DNA of 35,979 bases from Bacteroidales bacterium (GCA_016937255.1 JAFGWG010000048.1:1-35979); one strand, 5' to 3'; shown: positions 26,848 to 35,319, counted from the first letter of the stretch. Program-made: numbers and translations. The notes: generated by a model not told the origin, from the letters alone.

Positions 26848-28683
26848 TCAATCCAAATGCGATTCGCGTCTAAATTCCGCCACTTTTTCCGAAGGACTTG
26901 GAATCAGCGGTCCAATATCATAGCTTTCCCAGTTTTCACTCACTTTGTCGATAATCTCCTGCGACATCACCGCAACAGCCGGCCATTTCTTCCCGGGAAC
27001 AGCTTTTTTACCCCTGCGGGCTCCGTTTATAATAAGAACCCCATTGGGAGATGAGTTTCTGATGAGACTGAAATCCCGTTCGGGATCTAATACAGATAAT
27101 ATATACCAGAGCAGCAAGGGTTCACTCAATCCCTGTGTGTCCTGATCTGTGATCACAAAAATGCCTTCGACATACTTGTCATGACCAGTGGAAAAATCGG
27201 TAAACATCTTTCCATATTCACCAAATGGTGTTGTTGAGTAAATTACATGCAGGTTCTTGCCGAAATTTTTCGAAAACATCGGATTCAAATCTGCAGATTC
27301 TGATTTTTTATCTCCGCTGTCTTTGAGTTCCTCTTTATGCTTCTTGGTGGCATCAATTCCTGCTTTTCCTCCAAATGAAAATTCTCTGGCTGCATGATCC
27401 AAAACATCGTAAGGCCCTTTCGACATGTGTATGTCATACACAGGACGTACATTCTCAGAAATGGCTTTCAAAACACTTGCTTTGTTTCTGATATCAGTAT
27501 TTTCATCAAAAACCATGATGATTTTGCTAAACATCATTTGTCCGGCACCCCAAAGTGCATGCATGATTTTTATGGCCTGCCCGGGATAATCTTTTTTGAT
27601 TTTTACCAGTGCCAGATTATGAAATCCACCTTCTTCCGGAAGAACCATGTCAAGAATTTCGGGACCCATTGTTTTTTGAATCAAGGGAAGAAAAATTTCT
27701 TCAGTGGCTTTGCCCAAAAAACGATCTTCTTTGGGTGGAGGACCAACTACAGTAGCCGGAAATACCGCATCTTTTCTATGTGTGATGCATGTGACATGAA
27801 AAACAGGGTAATCATCAGGAAGGGAGTAGTAGCCGGTGTGATCGCCAAAAGGACCTTCATTTCGCAATGGCTCTGAAGTGTCGATATACCCTTCAATTAC
27901 AATATCGCTGCATTCAGGAATCCAGATATTATTGGTGGTGCTTTTTACCAGTTTTACCTTGTCGCCTTTTAGAAATCCAGCAAGCATATATTCGCTAATG
28001 CCCGGAGGCAGCGGTGCGCTTGCAGTATAAGTGAGTATGGGGTCTCCGCCCAGCGTTACAGTAACGGGCATACGTTTGCCTTTCTTCTGCCACGCGCGAA
28101 AATGCTCAGCTCCGCCTTTGTGTCGGTGCCAATGCATTCCTGTGGTTTTGGAATCGAAAATCTGCATGCGATACATGCCGGTATTTTGTTCCCCGGTATC
28201 TGGATCAATGGTATGCACCAATGGCAATGTGAGAAACGGTCCGCCATCATGTGGCCACGATTTTAAAACGGGTAGTATTCCTAAATCTGGATTTCTATGA
28301 ATGATTTTTTGACAAGCGCCTTTTCTTCTTTTCCGCTTCGGGAATATGCTTTTTACAGGCTTTAGTTTTCGCAATAATCCCAATCCTATTTTAGGCTTTT
28401 CTTCCATTAAGCGGAATAAATCTTCTGTTTTTGAGTCGTAAGAATCAGCTCCATGTATTTTTAGAAGACTATTGGTTCTTTTTTCTCCGCCAAAAAGATT
28501 CATCAAAACCGGAAAATCTGTGCCGTTTTCATTAAAAAGGATGGCTTTACCATTCTCAATCGAAGCAAATCGATCGGCAATCTCTGACATTTCAAGATCA
28601 GGACTGACAAAAGTGTGAATTTTACTTAAATCGTTGTTCCGTCTTAGTTCTTCTATGATTTCGCCTAAAGATTGAAATGTCAT
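26848..28683 (-). CDS. UbiD-family (prenyl-FMN) decarboxylase
   Basis: UbiD enzymes use prenylated FMN to decarboxylate aromatic or unsaturated acids. With the ATG at 28681-28683 the protein has 611 residues and starts MTFQSLGEIIEELRRNNDL, as the family does; an ATG 57 nt upstream is possible but adds atypical residues. Hallmarks are GMYRMQIFD..MHWHRHKGGAEHF (cofactor region), LPPGISEYMLAGFLKGD, and NEGPFGDHTGYYS with the conserved Glu-Gly-Pro. The substrate is unknown; quinone precursor decarboxylation is possible. No ubiX flavin prenyltransferase is nearby. It diverges from tpx. Confidence 0.9.
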   Translation of the reverse strand: MTFQSLGEIIEELRRNNDLSKIHTFVSPDLEMSEIADRFASIENGKAILFNENGTDFPVLMNLFGGEKRTNSLLKIHGADSYDSKTEDLFRLMEEKPKIGLGLLRKLKPVKSIFPKRKRRKGACQKIIHRNPDLGILPVLKSWPHDGGPFLTLPLVHTIDPDTGEQNTGMYRMQIFDSKTTGMHWHRHKGGAEHFRAWQKKGKRMPVTVTLGGDPILTYTASAPLPPGISEYMLAGFLKGDKVKLVKSTTNNIWIPECSDIVIEGYIDTSEPLRNEGPFGDHTGYYSLPDDYPVFHVTCITHRKDAVFPATVVGPPPKEDRFLGKATEEIFLPLIQKTMGPEILDMVLPEEGGFHNLALVKIKKDYPGQAIKIMHALWGAGQMMFSKIIMVFDENTDIRNKASVLKAISENVRPVYDIHMSKGPYDVLDHAAREFSFGGKAGIDATKKHKEELKDSGDKKSESADLNPMFSKNFGKNLHVIYSTTPFGEYGKMFTDFSTGHDKYVEGIFVITDQDTQGLSEPLLLWYILSVLDPERDFSLIRNSSPNGVLIINGARRGKKAVPGKKWPAVAVMSQEIIDKVSENWESYDIGPLIPSPSEKVAEFRRESHLD

Positions 28684-28761
28684 ATTGTCATTATTTGAAA
28701 TAATTCTAAATAGGTATGCTTTTTGATCATAAGCAGGCATAAATTTAATAAATTCTGAACA

Positions 28762-29271
28762 ATGACTGAAAACAAAGGAATCATAACATTTGGTGGAAAT
28801 CCACTAACAATTTTAGGTGATATGGTAAAAGTGGGCGATAAAGCTCAGGATTTTACCGTAATGAGTAATGAACTGAAGCCCGTAAAGCTCAGCGATTATG
28901 CCGGAAAAGTACGTGTACTTTCTGTAATGCCATCGATCGACACCCCGGTTTGTGCTGCTCAGACCCGTAAATTTAACGAAGAAGCGGCCAAGCTTGATAA
29001 TGTTCAGATTATGACATTATCTGTTGATTTACCATTTGCACTGGCTCGTTTTTGCGGTGCCGAAGGCATTGACAAAGCTGCAACCCTGAGTGATTATAAC
29101 GGACACGATTTTGCCAAAAAATACGGATTCCTTATTGGAGAGCTCAACCTTTTGGCTCGCGGTGTTATTATCGTTGATCAAAACGACGACATTCGCTATG
29201 TGGAATATGTACCCGAAGTTGGAAATGAGCCTGATTATGATAAAGCATTAGAGGCGTTGAAAAGTCTTTAG
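28762..29271 (+). CDS. tpx: Thiol peroxidase Tpx
   Basis: Tpx is an atypical two-Cys peroxiredoxin that reduces hydrogen and alkyl peroxides using thioredoxin. The 169-residue protein has the peroxidatic cysteine C64 in PSIDTPVCAAQTRKF, the resolving cysteine C98 in ARFCGAEGI, and the active-site arginine in LLARGVIIVD. Length is normal. The gene diverges from ubiD with 78 nt between starts. It is followed by about 700 nt without a gene, beginning with an array of hairpins. Confidence 0.96.
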   Translation: MTENKGIITFGGNPLTILGDMVKVGDKAQDFTVMSNELKPVKLSDYAGKVRVLSVMPSIDTPVCAAQTRKFNEEAAKLDNVQIMTLSVDLPFALARFCGAEGIDKAATLSDYNGHDFAKKYGFLIGELNLLARGVIIVDQNDDIRYVEYVPEVGNEPDYDKALEALKSL

Positions 29272-29308
29272 GGACAGGTTTAGCTTTTTCTTATAAGTGA
29301 AAAGTCTG

Positions 29309-29378
29309 AAATCAGCTGCTTAATCATGCTGTCGTCCGCCGCAAAGCAAGGTCACGGCATCGTTTAAGGAGCTGATTT
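29309..29378. repeat. Hairpin 1 of the post-tpx array
   Basis: AAATCAGCT (29309-29317) pairs with AGCTGATTT (29370-29378), and pairing continues inward through CTTAA/TTAAG and ATGC/GCAT with small bulges. The apical part is GC-rich (gtcgtccgccgcaaag). Confidence 0.7.
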
Positions 29379-29453
29379 CTTACGTCAATGACTCCGAATA
29401 AGATTTGTAGTAAAAAAACTAAAGAAGCTGGCTCATGCAAAGCGATTGCTTTT

Positions 29454-29517
29454 TTATCGGATATCTCTTCGTTCCGCTTCGGTTTTGCAATCGGCGGGAC
29501 AAGAGATCATCCGATAA
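29454..29517. repeat. Hairpin 2 of the post-tpx array
   Basis: TTATCGGAT and ATCTCTT on the left pair with AAGAGAT and ATCCGATAA on the right. Pairing continues to CCGC/GCGG near the apex with one-base bulges, about 21 pairs in all. The apex contains CGTTCCGCTTCGG. A T-run follows at 29523-29528, so it might also terminate transcription. Confidence 0.75.
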
Positions 29518-29554
29518 GATCTGTTTTTCTGGATATAAGATAAAAATAGGCAAA

Positions 29555-29594
29555 ACCCTGCCATCGTTCCGACGCAGGAGGATCATGGCAGGGT
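29555..29594. repeat. Hairpin 3 of the post-tpx array
   Basis: ACCCTGCCAT (29555-29564) is perfectly complementary to ATGGCAGGGT (29585-29594). The 20-nt loop is cgttccgacgcaggaggatc and shares the CGTTCCG phrase with hairpin 2. Confidence 0.8.
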
Positions 29595-29614
29595 GTGCGG
29601 CGGCATATGGGGAC

Positions 29615-29652
29615 CTGTTCCATGACCCTCATTCTTCGGGATGATGGAACAG
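29615..29652. repeat. Hairpin 4 of the post-tpx array
   Basis: CTGTTCCAT (29615-29623) is perfectly complementary to ATGGAACAG (29644-29652). Inside, CCC and GGG can extend the pairing. The loop is gaccctcattcttcgggatg. Confidence 0.75.
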
Positions 29653-29690
29653 AGATTCGTCTCTTTTGGGTGGTTTTTCGTGTATAACTC

Positions 29691-29721
29691 TTTGATTTTT
29701 ATTCTGTTTTTCGTAATTTTG
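29691..29721 (+). promoter_or_regulatory. Consensus promoter with no gene downstream
   Basis: TTTG at 29691-29694 is followed after 19 nt by TAATTTTG at 29714-29721. Both elements and the spacing fit the Bacteroidota housekeeping promoter exactly. No plus-strand gene follows; the next 260 nt are hairpins and repeats, then the 3' end of a minus-strand gene. It could drive a small RNA or be a relic. Confidence 0.6.
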
Positions 29722-29984
29722 TACTTCCAAAATTGATTAGGTTTTCGTCGACGAAACCACAACAACTTTTATACTTTTTAACCAAGCATCAGACTTCCGA
29801 AGTCTTTAGTGCGTGTCTTTAGAATGACTTTGCTTAAGACTTCTGACGTCTTTCGTTAGCCCAACTTCTTACTTTTCTCCTTTTCTCCTTTTTCAATTTG
29901 ACTTATCACAATCAAATGCCATCAGTGAGATCAGCGGGATCTGCGGGAGAAACCAGAGCGAGTGTGGGAGCGAGAGTGAAGAAT

Positions 29985-32900
29985 CTAGAAAAACGCCCTC
30001 AACTGGATATTCCCCGTATGAATAACCGGATTTCCCTCGCTGGAACGGGCATCGTAGATGAGATTCAACTGAAGATTTTTGCCGATATATCGTTGGGCAG
30101 TGATATTCCATGTGAAGTTTCTTCCGTCTTTCAGCCCTTCCAGCATAATATACTCAATGCTATTGCTGTTTTCGCCGGAATAATTAATGAAAAGCACATT
30201 GAAATTGGCCTGCACAATACCTTTGCTCGCAGCACTAAATTTTAGTTCAATTCCTCCTTTTCTGATGATGGCTTGCTCGAGCGAATTAATGGTATTTTTT
30301 CTTTCGGTATAGTCGCTAAGTATGCTGAATCTGAATTTTGTGCCGTTTTGCCACGAAATACCGGGATTAATGGCTTTTTCATCAATATTATAATTGTTTG
30401 AGGGGAAATATTCTGAAGAAAAACTTCGAAATCCATTCATGACAGGCAATTGAAAGGAAATACTCTTGCTGATATTCCAAATGATTTTCAGCTCGTCTTT
30501 TGTCTGATTTCGATTTTCAAACCCATTTACCAATAACCCACGGCTACTGTTCTCATTATGCGTCCAATTGATACCTAGTTTGGTGCTCCCGCGGTTAAAA
30601 GACAAAACGTTGCGCCAGCTTCTTGTCTCTGAAATGATATTTGTATCTCCTACTAAATTATTGAAGGGGATATACATGTCTTCAATACTATTGCCGGAAC
30701 TTTTTTTAATGAAGTTGAAAAAACTCTTGTTGTGAAATCGAGCAATGAAGGAAGGAACTTTCTTTTTCTTATTACAAACCGAGGCAGGATCAAGAATGAA
30801 ATTTCCCGATAACTGACTGGTAAACACTCTTATATAGTCGTTGGTAGGGATATAGATTCTAATAAAATTGGCTTCATCGCGAAAAGCTGCAGGTTCAAAT
30901 TCGTTCAGTTCCTGCACATTATTCTCATTATAATCGATCCAAGTGTATACGCCTTGTCCTGGTTGAACCTCGAGATAAGAATATTCTTTTTTGGCTTCCA
31001 TTCCGGAGCCGGTTTCATAAAATGCCCCAATAACCAAAAAGCGTTTTTTGAATCTGCCATTATATTCAATACGACCCAACAAGTATTCCTCGTTTTCATG
31101 CTGTGTATTCTGCTGATATGTAATTTGGCGGAAGGATGTTCGTAATAATAAATTTTGCGATTCCATGAATCTTCCAGATATTTCCATCCCTGCATCGTGC
31201 GATACGCTGAATGGGGAAAAAGAAACACTGTCAGCACTAAGATCTTCCCGGTATTGATAATAAAGGCGAGCTTGTGTGCTTTTTGAGGTATCTGAAAATC
31301 CAAGCCAGCTTTTTCCTTGCCACCATTGTCGGGAACTGGTATTTAATGAATCGGCTGCTTGGTTCATTATTCGATTGTATTCTCCTTGCTCTTCTATTCC
31401 GAATTCAAGAATGCCAAAATCGTAAACCAGTCCGGATAGATGTTGTAGAAATTCGCTTTCTATCTGAGTTCCTGGAGCAGAAAGATAAGCACCATTCCCA
31501 TAAAATAGCAGTTTGTTTATTTTTTTATTGAACTGAAGACTGTTTCGCATGGCAGCATTATTTTCGCCGTGTTTGAAAGCACCACTTTGCAAATGAATTT
31601 TTTCGCCTTTGGTATTTCTCAGGAGTAATGAAATAGAGCCAAAATACTCGTTGGCAGCATCGTTATATAAACCAAGGTTCCAGTCACGATCAAATTCTAC
31701 AGTTCTGAATCGTTGAATTTCTTGAAAATACTGATCGGTATATTCTACTGCGGCTTTGCTTTCCAGCATCCATGGATTGACAGTATCTTTATTTAGCTTA
31801 TTGGTTTTGTTGAATTGGAGTCTAAAAGCTTGCCCTTGGTTATCTTCATCATCGATTTCACTGAAGAGATTAGGGTCATTATTGCTAATAGCATATTCCG
31901 CATTAAGAGATGTAGTTGGATTAAAATCGTATTGCATGCGCATAGAGTACATCTCAGTGCCTTTTGGGGTGATGAGGATACTTACAGGCTCATACGCACC
32001 TTGTGGTATACCAGCTACTGGGACCAGCCATTTATACACTCTGCCATTGGCGTTTGAACTACTTTGTATGTAGTTTCCATTTCCTTCGCCTACATAGCTG
32101 AAGCTCAGGCGATATAGTGCGGAGTCTGGACTGGTGGAATAGACGAAAACACTATCGTATCCTAAGCTGTCAATCATGGCATATAAAACATATTCATTGG
32201 TAAAGCCTATGCTGTCGATTCCCGGGAATAATGCATCTTGTAGGCTATCTCCAATTTGAGATAAGAGTAATTTTTCTGCATCACTCAAATCTTGTTGTAT
32301 GCTTTGATTTTTAAGGTCTTTTTCTGAAAAAACACTAAATCCGGCACTGAATTTCCCACTTTGATATTCCAGATTTGATGCAATTACTGCACGTGCGAAA
32401 TTTTTATCGGAATATTCGAATTCAACTACAATTCTTGAATTTACAGTAATTGGAATCTTTGATGTAAAGGTGATTTCTGCCGTATTATAATCAATGATAT
32501 AATCGTTTTCCTGTCCTCGTTCCAGTTCGCGCCCATCGAGGTGAACTTTTTCACTTCCAGCCAGAACAATGATGAATGTTTCATTGTTATTTCCTGTTAG
32601 TTTGTAAGGGCCTTGGTTCCCTTCCATCGCATTAAGCATTTGCCTCATATATTTCCCTTTGCCAAAAGCGCCGCTAACGGTAAATTTCATCATGTCATTA
32701 TCGGTAAGACCCGGTGAAAAGCTAGTGTTAAAATCACCCCCTTGTGATTTGCGATTATATTTCATGAAATAGGATGTTTGGGGTGAAAATAGGCTTATGT
32801 CGCCTGCTGTTAATGCCGTTTCATCTTTTTGAAGGCGGATAAATACCTTGTCGAATTCTTGAATTTGCTGGGTATTTCCATCGGGTTGAATGGGAATATT

Positions 32901-33446
32901 ATCATCGGAAATGACCGCCTGAATTTCAAGATCATTATTAAGTTTTCCTGATAATTGCAGGTTTAAGGAGGAATTTAGTGATGCGTCTTGTTTGTTACCA
33001 ATGCTGAAACCGCGGGTAATACTTCCCGATTTGTCGAGTCCTTCGGTTTGCAGCCAATCATCGGAACCGGCAGCATTATTTAATTCAAATGGATTATAAT
33101 ATTTATTGAGTTCCGGAAATTGTAGGCTTGAGTCTTTGTGAAATGCAGCTTCGCTAATATTTATTGACATGGCTTTATAGCGAATGATAAGGGAATCTGT
33201 TTTCAGCGCTTCTTTATTAAGAAAAATAATTTGGTGGGTATTGATGTCGAACCGAAATGCTTCGGAAGTGATAATAGATCCGCTTCCAGTTGTGATTTTG
33301 ATGCTGCTCGGCACAACCGTATTGATATCGAGAATTAGACTATCGGGGTAGGGGAAATACAGTGTTTTTCTTTGTTCAGGCACATCATTTTGTGCAGAAA
33401 CAAAAAATGGAATTAGGAGCAAAAGAATGTGTAGCAGCCTTTTCAT
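29985..33446 (-). CDS. Large outer-membrane beta-barrel-like surface protein
   Basis: The 1153-residue product has a clear signal peptide (MKRLLHILLLLIPFFVSAQ) and ends in a terminal phenylalanine (LRAFF), as outer-membrane barrels often do. The N-terminal 110 residues look like a strand-rich domain. A segment at about 290-345 (ETFIIVLAGSEKVHLDGREL...NDYIIDYNTAEITFTSKIPI) resembles motifs in SprA-type proteins, where a designated-value/bound phrase precedes barrel strands. From about 345 on there are many alternating aromatic strands. It may be a barrel related to the T9SS translocon SprA but is much shorter (SprA exceeds 2000 residues). No operon partner is evident. Function unknown. Confidence 0.7.
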   Translation of the reverse strand: MKRLLHILLLLIPFFVSAQNDVPEQRKTLYFPYPDSLILDINTVVPSSIKITTGSGSIITSEAFRFDINTHQIIFLNKEALKTDSLIIRYKAMSINISEAAFHKDSSLQFPELNKYYNPFELNNAAGSDDWLQTEGLDKSGSITRGFSIGNKQDASLNSSLNLQLSGKLNNDLEIQAVISDDNIPIQPDGNTQQIQEFDKVFIRLQKDETALTAGDISLFSPQTSYFMKYNRKSQGGDFNTSFSPGLTDNDMMKFTVSGAFGKGKYMRQMLNAMEGNQGPYKLTGNNNETFIIVLAGSEKVHLDGRELERGQENDYIIDYNTAEITFTSKIPITVNSRIVVEFEYSDKNFARAVIASNLEYQSGKFSAGFSVFSEKDLKNQSIQQDLSDAEKLLLSQIGDSLQDALFPGIDSIGFTNEYVLYAMIDSLGYDSVFVYSTSPDSALYRLSFSYVGEGNGNYIQSSSNANGRVYKWLVPVAGIPQGAYEPVSILITPKGTEMYSMRMQYDFNPTTSLNAEYAISNNDPNLFSEIDDEDNQGQAFRLQFNKTNKLNKDTVNPWMLESKAAVEYTDQYFQEIQRFRTVEFDRDWNLGLYNDAANEYFGSISLLLRNTKGEKIHLQSGAFKHGENNAAMRNSLQFNKKINKLLFYGNGAYLSAPGTQIESEFLQHLSGLVYDFGILEFGIEEQGEYNRIMNQAADSLNTSSRQWWQGKSWLGFSDTSKSTQARLYYQYREDLSADSVSFSPFSVSHDAGMEISGRFMESQNLLLRTSFRQITYQQNTQHENEEYLLGRIEYNGRFKKRFLVIGAFYETGSGMEAKKEYSYLEVQPGQGVYTWIDYNENNVQELNEFEPAAFRDEANFIRIYIPTNDYIRVFTSQLSGNFILDPASVCNKKKKVPSFIARFHNKSFFNFIKKSSGNSIEDMYIPFNNLVGDTNIISETRSWRNVLSFNRGSTKLGINWTHNENSSRGLLVNGFENRNQTKDELKIIWNISKSISFQLPVMNGFRSFSSEYFPSNNYNIDEKAINPGISWQNGTKFRFSILSDYTERKNTINSLEQAIIRKGGIELKFSAASKGIVQANFNVLFINYSGENSNSIEYIMLEGLKDGRNFTWNITAQRYIGKNLQLNLIYDARSSEGNPVIHTGNIQLRAFF

Positions 33447-33534
33447 CGTGTATTAGCAACGTAAACAAAGGTAAAGTATTTTGGGGAAGTTTGCATTGGG
33501 AGATAATGGAGGGGTTGTTTATCTTGTTTAAATA

Positions 33535-33572
33535 TTATTCGATTTGCAATTCGCGATTCGCGAATTGCAAAT
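33535..33572. repeat. Left 38-bp inverted repeat (RATTYGC family)
   Basis: This block and the reverse complement of 34145-34182 agree at 36 of 38 positions; they bracket the winged-helix gene. Internally it is made of 7-nt units GATTTGC, AATTCGC, GATTCGC and then the inverted-type GAATTGC. It lies 12 nt from the gene's stop codon. Confidence 0.85.
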
Positions 33573-33584
33573 TTATGGTTTTTG

Positions 33585-34097
33585 CTAATGGAGAATGTTT
33601 TTTAATTCGCTTAATGCTAGATCTTTATATTTGGTATTTCCCATTCTAAGTGTATCACAAATAGTTGCTAGTTCATAGAAGTGCGGATCTTTCAAGCATG
33701 CTTTAGGGAGTTTAGGGTAAAGAGGTTTTACACTTTCTCCACGATTGTCTCCTTTCAGATCAGGCCATACATAGAAAGATATACTTTTGATTTTGTGACT
33801 TAATGGAGGAGCTGTACAAGCAGTTGAAAATCCTTTAACTTTGGCTCCTGGCCTGACGGGAAATACATAAGCAATTCCATGTTCCAGAAACTCAATTAAT
33901 CCTTTGGTGTTAAGCGATTTTTTGTTAGGACTAACCAATCCGGCAATTGCAGACCTGTTCAAACTTTCACTTATTTCGCTAGCGCTAAGAAATAGTTCAT
34001 TTGCAATATCTTTCATAAACCATTTCTGTTTACTTTTCGTTGCAATTTTCAGCAATACAGCAATATCATGTGGGCGCATTCCATTGTGATTTTTCAT
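33585..34097 (-). CDS. Winged-helix DNA-binding protein of unknown role
   Basis: The 170-residue protein begins MKNHNGMRPHDIAVLLKIA. It then shows a winged-helix pattern (about 10-65): WFMKDIANELFLSASEISESLNRSAIAGLV with the recognition helix around SASEISESLNRS, then GLIEFLEHGIAYVFP. The C-terminal half has AKVKGFSTACTAPPL and a terminal helix region (ELATICDTLRMGNTKYKDLALSEL). I use the ATG at 34095-34097, because a longer frame from 34223 only reads through the heptamer repeat. TATATTTG lies upstream in the A/T-rich leader. The gene is bracketed by 38-bp inverted repeats. A regulator is likely, and no partner toxin or enzyme gene is adjacent. Confidence 0.75.
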   Translation of the reverse strand: MKNHNGMRPHDIAVLLKIATKSKQKWFMKDIANELFLSASEISESLNRSAIAGLVSPNKKSLNTKGLIEFLEHGIAYVFPVRPGAKVKGFSTACTAPPLSHKIKSISFYVWPDLKGDNRGESVKPLYPKLPKACLKDPHFYELATICDTLRMGNTKYKDLALSELKNILH

Positions 34098-34137
34098 AAG
34101 GCTTTGAATTTGAAACAAATATATAATAAATATATCG

Positions 34138-34182
34138 ATTCGCGATTTGCAATTCGCGAATCGCAAATCGCAAATCGAATAA
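34138..34182. repeat. Right inverted repeat (RATTYGC heptamer family)
   Basis: Heptamers run in register: GATTCGC, GATTTGC and AATTCGC, then the inverted type GAATCGC, AAATCGC and AAATCGA. Positions 34145-34182 are the inverted partner of 33535-33572 (36/38). The extra unit at the left end shows that the number of heptamers varies between copies. Confidence 0.85.
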
Positions 34183-34252
34183 TTCTTCTTCAAATACTTG
34201 CAAGTATCCACTATTCTACCCAATCACAAATAAAAAATAAATGCAACTTTCT

Positions 34253-35149
34253 CTATTTACTATCCTTATTGGTTGCTTCTCGTGGATCTACATGAATCGT
34301 AGCTTCAACACCCAAGTCTTCTCGGAGTTCTTCTTCAATTTTGTCTGCCAGATTGTGGGCATCTTTAATGTTCATACTTCCCTCTAAAACAATATGAAAA
34401 GTAAGCTCATTGTGGCTTCCATAGTTGTGAACATGGAAATGATGGGCTTCTACATCGAATCCTGCTGTTTTACTAGTTACTGCCTTCACTTCTTCAATCA
34501 GTTCATCGCTGGCTTGTTCACCGAGAAGTTTTTTTATGGCTTCACGCATAATGTCGAATACTGCATAGAAGAGCAGGGCAGAGATTGCTAATCCGAGTGC
34601 GCCATCAATCCACCAGAAATAATCGCGGAGGAAAATGCCAGCCAAAACAATTACAGAGCTGAGTGCATCACTGCGATGATGCCAGGCATCCGCTTTTATG
34701 GAAGTGTTGCCCGTTTTTCTGGCAATAAGTAATGCATATTGAGCCAGAGCTTCTTTAGTAATAATGCTTGCAGCGGTAACAATAATGGCGATTATACCAA
34801 AATTGGCAGATTGGTGTTGACTTAGTTTTTCAATACTTTCTTTCCCAAATTCATAAGCTACAATGGCGAGAATTACCGCAATAAAAATGGCTGCTATTTG
34901 TTCCACCCTGCCGTATCCGTATGGGTGTTTTTTGTTTGCTTTTTTAGAAGTGATTTTAACGGAAACAATTAAAATGATCGAGGTGAAACTATCACTAAGT
35001 GTATGCCATGCATCGGCAATAAGGGCTACGGAACCAGACATAATTCCCGCCCAGTATTTGAAAACAAACAATACCAAATTTACCAGTAGGGAAACAAATC
35101 CTGCACGGTAGCCGAGTTTGGTTTTATCTTCTCTACTGGTGGTCTGCAT
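34253..35149 (-). CDS. Cation diffusion facilitator transporter
   Basis: CDF proteins export divalent metals such as Zn, Fe, Co or Mn from the cytoplasm using the proton gradient. The 298-residue protein has six membrane helices. The transport-site motifs are ADAWHTLSD in helix 2 (D46, H49, D53) and ADAWHHRSD in helix 5 (D154, H157, D161), and HPYGYGRVEQIAA follows helix 3. The C-terminal cytoplasmic domain (about 205-298) has a histidine-rich metal site, FDVEAHHFHVHNYGSHNELTFHI, and a final HVD. The ATG at 35147-35149 is preferred to a TTG 9 nt upstream. Metal specificity cannot be read here. Confidence 0.93.
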   Translation of the reverse strand: MQTTSREDKTKLGYRAGFVSLLVNLVLFVFKYWAGIMSGSVALIADAWHTLSDSFTSIILIVSVKITSKKANKKHPYGYGRVEQIAAIFIAVILAIVAYEFGKESIEKLSQHQSANFGIIAIIVTAASIITKEALAQYALLIARKTGNTSIKADAWHHRSDALSSVIVLAGIFLRDYFWWIDGALGLAISALLFYAVFDIMREAIKKLLGEQASDELIEEVKAVTSKTAGFDVEAHHFHVHNYGSHNELTFHIVLEGSMNIKDAHNLADKIEEELREDLGVEATIHVDPREATNKDSK

Positions 35150-35155
35150 TTGATG

Positions 35156-35186
35156 CAAAAATATGGATAATTTATGAAGAAATCAA
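35156..35186 (-). promoter_or_regulatory. CDF gene promoter abutting the start codon
   Basis: On the minus strand, TTG (35184-35186) is followed after 20 nt by TATTTTTG (35156-35163), fitting the -33/-7 consensus. Only 6 nt separate the box from the ATG, so the transcript would have almost no leader. Confidence 0.55.
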
Positions 35187-35319
35187 TATTGATGTATGAT
35201 AATTATTTGTAGATAGGAATGGGTTTTACATAAAAACATAAATAGCGCAATTATTTTTCGGAAGAACCCATAATTTTCTTATCCATCTTTTGTAATTTCA
35301 GGCTTGAAAAATTGATTAA

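Larger units (their letters stand above)
29272..29984. other. Gene-free region with hairpin array and repeats
   Basis: No convincing gene occurs on either strand; the small frames here read hairpin or repeat DNA. The region holds four imperfect hairpins (29309-29652), a consensus promoter with no gene behind it (29691-29721), a 14-bp palindrome TTTCGTCGACGAAA (29743-29756), a 17-nt direct repeat pair (29791-29807 and 29838-29854, 15/17 identical, each an inverted repeat), and repeat phrases such as 'gcgggatctgcggg' at about 29933-29950. Confidence 0.65.

Noticed and set aside
27394-27876. A 160-codon plus-strand open frame
   Set aside because: It is antisense to the ubiD-family gene, whose conserved motifs cover this region; no domain is visible in the antisense product.
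29309-29652. Integron attC-like sites
   Set aside because: The hairpins are imperfect and consecutive, but none has the RYYYAAC/GTTRRRY core ends, there are no cassette genes between them and no integrase is seen.
29898-30245. A 115-codon plus-strand frame downstream of the orphan promoter
   Set aside because: Its first third reads dispersed repeat DNA and the rest is antisense to the large outer-membrane gene; no signal or domain supports it.
34138-34182. Short CRISPR array
   Set aside because: The 7-nt period has no spacers, the units flip orientation within the block and no cas gene is present.
34098-34223. N-terminal extension of the winged-helix protein to 34223 (TTG)
   Set aside because: The extra 42 residues translate the heptamer repeat and A/T-rich leader; the ATG at 34097 starts the conserved part.
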